Source of the DNA: a bacterium | GTDB taxonomy: Bacteria > Patescibacteriota > Saccharimonadia > Saccharimonadales > Saccharimonadaceae | Direction: 5' to 3' | Assembly: GCA_004561445.1 (NCBI GenBank) | Contig: SFVX01000001.1 | Span: 630,266-694,265, forward strand | Length of the DNA: 64,000 nt | Shown here: positions 59,969-64,000 of the stretch, piece after piece | Position numbering within the stretch: position 1 is the stretch's first letter | Layout: each line of letters starts with the position of its first letter | Made by a program: the position numbers and the translations under genes | Notes under the pieces: generated by a model | What the model was told of the DNA's origin: nothing | The model's input: only the letters and a program-made list of their open reading frames with translations | Database searches by the model: none

Positions 59969-60706
59969 CTATTTCTTCTTCTCGAGAGTTTTCTTGAAGT
60001 CCTTGTAGGCATTTTCGTAGCGGGATTGAAGATTTGGAAAGGCTTTGATGAGACGACGTTGATGGTAAGATAGGACTTTCTGGCGATTTTTGCGCATTTC
60101 TCCGATCTGAAGTTCGAAGCTTTTCTTGCTATGACGGATGAGTTGTATAAGTTTGTGTTTTTCGAGTGCTTTTTCGTAGTTGGCGAGAGCTTTATTGAGC
60201 TTTAGGACGCTAAGGACGGTAGTGATGAGGTCGCCGAGCATGGCGCACGCAAGTGTGAGCGCGGCAATGACGACGATAAAACTTGGAATTTTGGCGGTGA
60301 CAGAGCCGACAAGAGCATGAATATATGGAAAAGCGACCGCAAAGGTGCCAAATGCGATAAAACCGATTAGACATACGCGACCATTGATGTTTAGTAGCTT
60401 ATTACTATAGTCCCACCAGCGAGCCTTAAAAAGCTTCTCCATTAGATATGAAGTAATGTATTCAAGCGTGCAGGCGAGTATGCCACCGAGAAAGAATAAC
60501 TCAACTGGGCGCGTTGTAAAATGCATCAAAATTAGATACAGCAAGGCGCCCGTGCCGTAGATTGGACAGTAGGGACCGCTCATAAAACCGCGCGAGACGA
60601 GCTTGCGGGCTTGGATGGAGCAGATAATTTCCTCCCAGAGCCATCCCAAAAAACTATAAATAATGAACCAGATGAAGAGTTCAAAAATGCTGTGCGGTTC
60701 CATCAT
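59969..60706 (-). CDS. Membrane protein of the CmpB family (putative ABC transporter permease)
   Basis: 245 residues. Five to six helices starting FELFIWFIIYSFLGWLWEE, then the family hallmark SRGFMSGPYCPIYGTGALLYL and EYITSYLMEKLFKARWWDYS; C-terminal coiled-coil tail (about 185-245). This is the pattern of the ABC_trans_CmpB/DUF1113-type proteins, whose role is unclear despite the name. Begins as ATGA overlap with trpS stop. Confidence 0.75.
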   Translation of the reverse strand: MMEPHSIFELFIWFIIYSFLGWLWEEIICSIQARKLVSRGFMSGPYCPIYGTGALLYLILMHFTTRPVELFFLGGILACTLEYITSYLMEKLFKARWWDYSNKLLNINGRVCLIGFIAFGTFAVAFPYIHALVGSVTAKIPSFIVVIAALTLACAMLGDLITTVLSVLKLNKALANYEKALEKHKLIQLIRHSKKSFELQIGEMRKNRQKVLSYHQRRLIKAFPNLQSRYENAYKDFKKTLEKKK

Positions 60707-61728
60707 TTGCTGAGTCCGATGGCATGCTGAACTTTGGCGAGTTTGGCGTTGGCGACATCGTTGGCGTATTTTTCGCCGGATGCGAGGACTTGCTCGACTT
60801 CAGCATCGGTGATGCCGGCAACTCTGGCTTGGAAGTCGGCCAAGAAATGCTCGACCGAGTCGGCTACTTTGCGTTTGAGGTCGCCATAGCTGGTTTGCCC
60901 GGCCCAATCGGCGATAACATCTTGGAGGTCGCGGTTTGCGAGCAGACTTTCAATCTGAAGTAAATTACTAATGCCTGGCTGATTGATCATATCGAAACGA
61001 ATGACGCCTTCGCTATCGGTGGTAGCAGACATAATTTTCTTGGCGGCAACTTTAGGCTCGTCGGACAGTGAGATTTTGGATTTCTCGACGGTGCTACTTT
61101 TGCTCATTTTCTTAGTCGGATTGGTAAGTGAGCGAATACGAAGGGCGTTTTCGAGATGCATAAATTTGACTTGCTCTTTTTCTGGCGCCGGTACAGTAAA
61201 TAATTCGTCATTGAACTTGTTATTCATGCGAATAGCAATATTGCGGGCGAGCTCGAGGTGCTGGAATTGGTCTTCGCCGAGCGGAATATACTTGGCGTCG
61301 TAAAGCAAGATGTCGGCGGCCATCAGAATTGGATAATTAAATAAACCTACGGTAACATTGTCGCTGTGTTCGGAAGATTTTTCTTTGAACTGCGTCATGC
61401 GGCTAGCTTCGCCGAAAGGTGTAAAACAATCAAGAATCCAGCAAAGTTCGCAGTGCGCCGGCACGCGGCTTTGGCGATAGATGTGAACGTTGGGATTATT
61501 GATATCAAGACCGGCGGCGATGTAATATTTGATACCTTTGATAATTTGATTATAAAACTTGCCGTGATCGATAGGCGTAGTAAAAGAGTGGAGGTCAGGC
61601 ACGAACATATTAATCTGAGAATCGGTAGCGTGTTCGTGGGCAAGATTAACCATAGGTGTATAGGCGCCCAAAAAGTTGCCGAGAGTTGGTTCTTCATTGG
61701 CGCGGACGCCGGTCAAAATCGTTTGCAT
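60703..61728 (-). CDS. trpS: Tryptophanyl-tRNA synthetase
   Basis: 341 residues from MQTILTGVRANEEPTLGNFLG, with the class I HIGH-like motif TLGNFLGA, substrate motif SRVPAHCELCWIL region and KMSKS (NPTKKMSKSST). TATAAT ends 6 nt before the ATG (leaderless type). Stops with TGA overlapping the next start. Relevant to the TGA question because UGA readthrough by tRNA-Trp would use this enzyme. Confidence 0.95.
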   Translation of the reverse strand: MQTILTGVRANEEPTLGNFLGAYTPMVNLAHEHATDSQINMFVPDLHSFTTPIDHGKFYNQIIKGIKYYIAAGLDINNPNVHIYRQSRVPAHCELCWILDCFTPFGEASRMTQFKEKSSEHSDNVTVGLFNYPILMAADILLYDAKYIPLGEDQFQHLELARNIAIRMNNKFNDELFTVPAPEKEQVKFMHLENALRIRSLTNPTKKMSKSSTVEKSKISLSDEPKVAAKKIMSATTDSEGVIRFDMINQPGISNLLQIESLLANRDLQDVIADWAGQTSYGDLKRKVADSVEHFLADFQARVAGITDAEVEQVLASGEKYANDVANAKLAKVQHAIGLSK

Positions 61729-61809
61729 ATGATTATTATAGTATTTTATGGGGTGCGAGTCAAAAATACTTGAGCTCTTCATGACTTCGTGTTATACTAA
61801 CTTTGTGTT

Positions 61810-61885
61810 GGGGCACTAGCTCATTTGGTAGAGCGCTTCCATGGCATGGAAGAGGTGAGGAGTTCGAATCTCCTGTGCTCCACCA
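61810..61885 (+). tRNA. tRNA-Ala (GGC)
   Basis: Acceptor GGGGCAC/GTGCTCC, anticodon stem CTTCC/GGAAG with loop ATGGCAT (GGC), T-loop GTTCGAATC, encoded CCA. Second alanine tRNA of the window. Confidence 0.95.
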
Positions 61886-61902
61886 AATGTAGATACGTAG
61901 GA

Positions 61903-61952
61903 AATCTGTAACTTTGAACTTGGAAAAGTCCAAAATTACAGATTATTTTTTA
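61903..61952 (+). terminator. Terminator of tRNA-Ala(GGC)
   Basis: AATCTGTAA/TTACAGATT outer stem, TTGGA/TCCAA inner stem, then ATTTTTTA. The remaining ~220 bp to the DarT1 gene hold no gene; a TATAAT box lies at about 62157. Confidence 0.75.
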
Positions 61953-62173
61953 TGTTTAAGCATGAACGCAGAATTGCGAAAACTCTAAAGCATTTTTCGA
62001 AAATGAAGGTTTTCGAACTGCCCAAAATCATGATACTTATCTGTGAGGTGTCCGAAAAGCCCAGAATGTGGTTTTGGGGACGGAACTGGCTGTCGTGATC
62101 GGCAGTCGGCAAAGAATATATGTCCGTTAATCCATTTATCGTATTTGTATCTGATTTATAATAAGATTAGTGT

Positions 62174-63400
62174 ATGGATGAAGTTCAAATTGGCGACATA
62201 ATTGCTAGAAGTGATGGACAAAGATATGCGATTATAGACGATGATTTTCCGATGACGGATATTCCTTCTGATATTATTCAATTGCCAGCAAGTTCGTCGT
62301 TGGCTAAGAATTTGATTGGGTGTCATATCGGAGATAGTTTTAACTTTAGTAGCAAATTAAGGATAGTAGAAATTGCTCATTCTGATTACGCGAAAAATAT
62401 AAATCAAAAAAAGAAGACTATAGCGGAAGAAAATAGAGTTAGACTAGTTATCGCCAATATAAAGAATGCGTTTAATTCCTTTGATTTTGGGGCGGCGGAA
62501 AAAATAAATAGCCAAGAGTGCGTCTCTGATTATTCTAAATATAAGTCGGCTGCTATTCGGAACCTTAAAAAATATATATATGATTTTGCATATAGCGAGA
62601 ATGATATATCTGAAACAACTAAGATAATTACCGATGCAATTGAGTCGGGTGCTATTTCGGAGAATGAAGTTTTCGAGATTAAACGACGGGCGGTTCTGGA
62701 TAGAAGTGAGGATGATAGGCTCCGAATCTTAAAAGAAGAGCAAGAGCTGTCGAGGCGACGGAAAACTGAAGAAGAAAAGAGGCTCAAAGAGCGGCGTGAG
62801 GCTGAAGAAAAACTCGCGAAAGAGCGCAAAAAAAGAAATAATTACAAGAGAATAGTAGCAAGCCGTAACATAAAGGAGCTAATACATTTTACCAACATAT
62901 TGAATGTAAACTCTATAATGCTACATGGATTATTGCCTAGAAGATTGGTGGACAGAGAGTTTCCTAATGCGTATGTTAATGACGAGAATCGATTCGATAG
63001 CTATAGGAATGCAACGTGTCTCTCTGTTTCGTTCCCTAACTACAAGATGTTTTATAAGTATCAAAACGAAAACAAAGGTATGGATTGGGCCGTATTATCT
63101 CTAAATCCGGAATTATTGGCCGATTTGGATATAAGGTATTTCTTTTTCTTTAAAGAGAATGCGGCGAAAAGCGACTCTTCGAGGTGTACATTTGAGCAAA
63201 TGTTTGGGGGTAGTATGGGTTGCAATCCGGAAAATCCTCAAGCTGAGATTTTAGCATTTGGCATAATTGACCCTAAATATATTCAGAAGATTTATGTGAA
63301 GACTTTAGATGATAAAGTTTTCATTGAGCGTAATGCCGTAGTTGATGTAAACGTGGAGGTGAATGCTAGATATTTTAAATATCGATCGGGAGATTATTAA
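62174..63400 (+). CDS. darT1: DarT1-type DNA ADP-ribosyltransferase toxin with N-terminal extension
   Basis: 408 residues. The C-terminal DarT domain (about 225-400) has KELIHFTNILNVNSIMLHGLL (NAD-binding start) and NPENPQAEILAFGIIDPKYI, which holds the conserved catalytic-type glutamate (E358). DarT enzymes ADP-ribosylate DNA bases. Unlike minimal DarT1, about 220 residues precede the domain: a GreA-C-like stretch (LPASSSLAKNLIGCHIGDSF, about 36-56) and a basic coiled coil (about 175-222). TATAAT lies 11 nt before ATG. Followed by the NADAR gene with TAATG overlap, the usual toxin-antitoxin coupling. Codon use is AT-rich compared with the genes to the left. Confidence 0.85.
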   Translation: MDEVQIGDIIARSDGQRYAIIDDDFPMTDIPSDIIQLPASSSLAKNLIGCHIGDSFNFSSKLRIVEIAHSDYAKNINQKKKTIAEENRVRLVIANIKNAFNSFDFGAAEKINSQECVSDYSKYKSAAIRNLKKYIYDFAYSENDISETTKIITDAIESGAISENEVFEIKRRAVLDRSEDDRLRILKEEQELSRRRKTEEEKRLKERREAEEKLAKERKKRNNYKRIVASRNIKELIHFTNILNVNSIMLHGLLPRRLVDREFPNAYVNDENRFDSYRNATCLSVSFPNYKMFYKYQNENKGMDWAVLSLNPELLADLDIRYFFFFKENAAKSDSSRCTFEQMFGGSMGCNPENPQAEILAFGIIDPKYIQKIYVKTLDDKVFIERNAVVDVNVEVNARYFKYRSGDY

Positions 63401-64000
63401 TGAATGTCATTACTAAGACTGATAGAATTTATTTTAAAGTTGGCACGGATATTGGTCCAGCATTTATAGAACGGGTAATTAGCTTTGATTGGCATATGGG
63501 TATGAGTTGGCGGGTCCGTCAGCGATCGTCTATATCTATGCATGAAGCAATTAGGCGTCATGAGCCAAATTCTGAGATTCTGGAAGTATCGACAAAATCG
63601 ACAGATTACAATTTGGGGAAATCTCTAAGTGCTTTTAATCTTATGCTTAAAGGCGTAAGGGTTGAAAATATTTTTCAATCTTCAAAAGTATTTAACGATG
63701 GCGGACCATATTTAGATTTGCTGAACGTAGAGCCGTCGGTTGCTAAAAAAGACCCGCGCATTCAGAGTTTGAAGTCTCGACGTTTGACGGCTTTCTCTTT
63801 CGCGAAGAAGATATATCCTGTGGAGCCAAAATCATTTTTTTACGATTATGTATACATTAGCGCATTAAACGAAAATAAGTATCTCCTAAATGATGTTATT
63901 AAATATAATATTTTTACAGATATTGAGTTTAATCAGAAAGTGCCATATTCGGAAACGAAGGGGCCATTCAATTGTCAGGCGAGGTCGTGCGCGATTTGTG
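63400..64000 (+). CDS. DarT1-associated NADAR antitoxin (partial)
   Basis: About 200 residues from MNVITKTDRIYFKVG before the window ends; the frame is open. LEVSTKSTDYNLGKSLSAFN, VENIFQSSKVFNDGGPYLDLL and SKVFNDGG with the later DYVYISALNENKY and DIEFNQK match the NADAR-DarT1 family, which removes ADP-ribose from DNA and neutralises DarT1. The overlap with the toxin (TAATG) supports a single operon. The C-terminus is outside the window. Confidence 0.85.
   Translation, partial: MNVITKTDRIYFKVGTDIGPAFIERVISFDWHMGMSWRVRQRSSISMHEAIRRHEPNSEILEVSTKSTDYNLGKSLSAFNLMLKGVRVENIFQSSKVFNDGGPYLDLLNVEPSVAKKDPRIQSLKSRRLTAFSFAKKIYPVEPKSFFYDYVYISALNENKYLLNDVIKYNIFTDIEFNQKVPYSETKGPFNCQARSCAIC

Noticed and set aside
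1-64000. Genome-wide reassignment of TGA
   Set aside because: TGA ends genes at 14813, 39408, 39962, 54192, 56178 and 60703, four of them in ATGA overlaps with the next start.
1-64000. CRISPR arrays, insertion sequences, prophage
   Set aside because: No spaced direct repeats, transposase or phage structural genes were seen; the phage-tail-like lysozymes are inside secreted host-type proteins.

Overview
The window looks like part of a Candidatus Saccharibacteria (TM7, Patescibacteria) chromosome. The sequence shows densely packed genes with many start/stop overlaps, six tRNA genes that all encode their CCA end, very reduced information-processing proteins (a DnaX without its zinc module, a RecR with one cysteine left of four, a short delta'-like clamp-loader subunit) and almost no biosynthetic genes. 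It also carries a Gram-positive MurT-GatD pair and several very large secreted peptidoglycan hydrolases. The lineage call is inference from gene content; no 16S rRNA lies here. TGA is a genuine stop codon in this genome: it ends genes in ATGA overlaps at 14813, 39962, 56178 and 60703.

Layout. 1-13.6 kb: UvrD-type helicase (cut by the window edge), GpsA, a DegV protein, a 23S rRNA uracil methyltransferase, a MacB/FtsX-type ABC exporter, a CapA-like phosphoesterase, tRNA-Gln, an Mbeg1-like hydrolase, membrane proteins, CorA, a hemolysin III family protein and a PIF1-like helicase. 13.6-20.5 kb: tRNA-Ala(TGC), a four-gene overlapping operon (ABC-2 ATPase, permease, MurT, GatD), then a secreted cutinase-like gene interrupted by three in-frame TGA codons. 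20.4-25.5 kb: ung, tmk, tdk, hisS, tRNA-Phe, a GNAT acetyltransferase and a monoacylglycerol lipase-like hydrolase. 25.5-30.1 kb: a three-gene cell-wall hydrolase module. 30.2-44 kb: a Gly/Pro-rich protein, a SIMPL protein, glyA, the dnaX-dnaB-GT-C-ybaB-recR run, rplJ-rplL, rlmH and small membrane proteins. 44-46 kb: a GH97 glycosidase. 46.1-53.2 kb: a truncated secreted-protein gene fused tail to tail with an SF2 helicase, followed by a second copy of the three-gene hydrolase module. 53.2-61.9 kb: tRNA-Tyr, PAP2, YhhN-like, YgjP-like, tRNA-Thr, TPR, delta', RluA-family, CmpB-like, trpS and tRNA-Ala(GGC). 62.1-64 kb: a DarT1/NADAR toxin-antitoxin pair that runs off the window.

How genes work together. 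MurT-GatD would amidate lipid II of the cell's own wall. The two paralogous modules each encode a PEGA-type membrane protein, a ~1000-residue secreted multi-hydrolase and a second single-pass membrane protein. They share the front half of the hydrolase but carry different catalytic tails, so they look like interchangeable wall-cutting weapons or host-breaching devices. This is the best candidate for an undescribed system here.

Expression signals. About twenty genes have a TATAAT-like box ending 6-7 nt before the start codon, with no ribosome-binding site, which suggests leaderless mRNAs. A second class of genes has Shine-Dalgarno sequences and near-identical promoters (TTGACT, 17-nt spacer usually ending GTGTGC, TATAAT).
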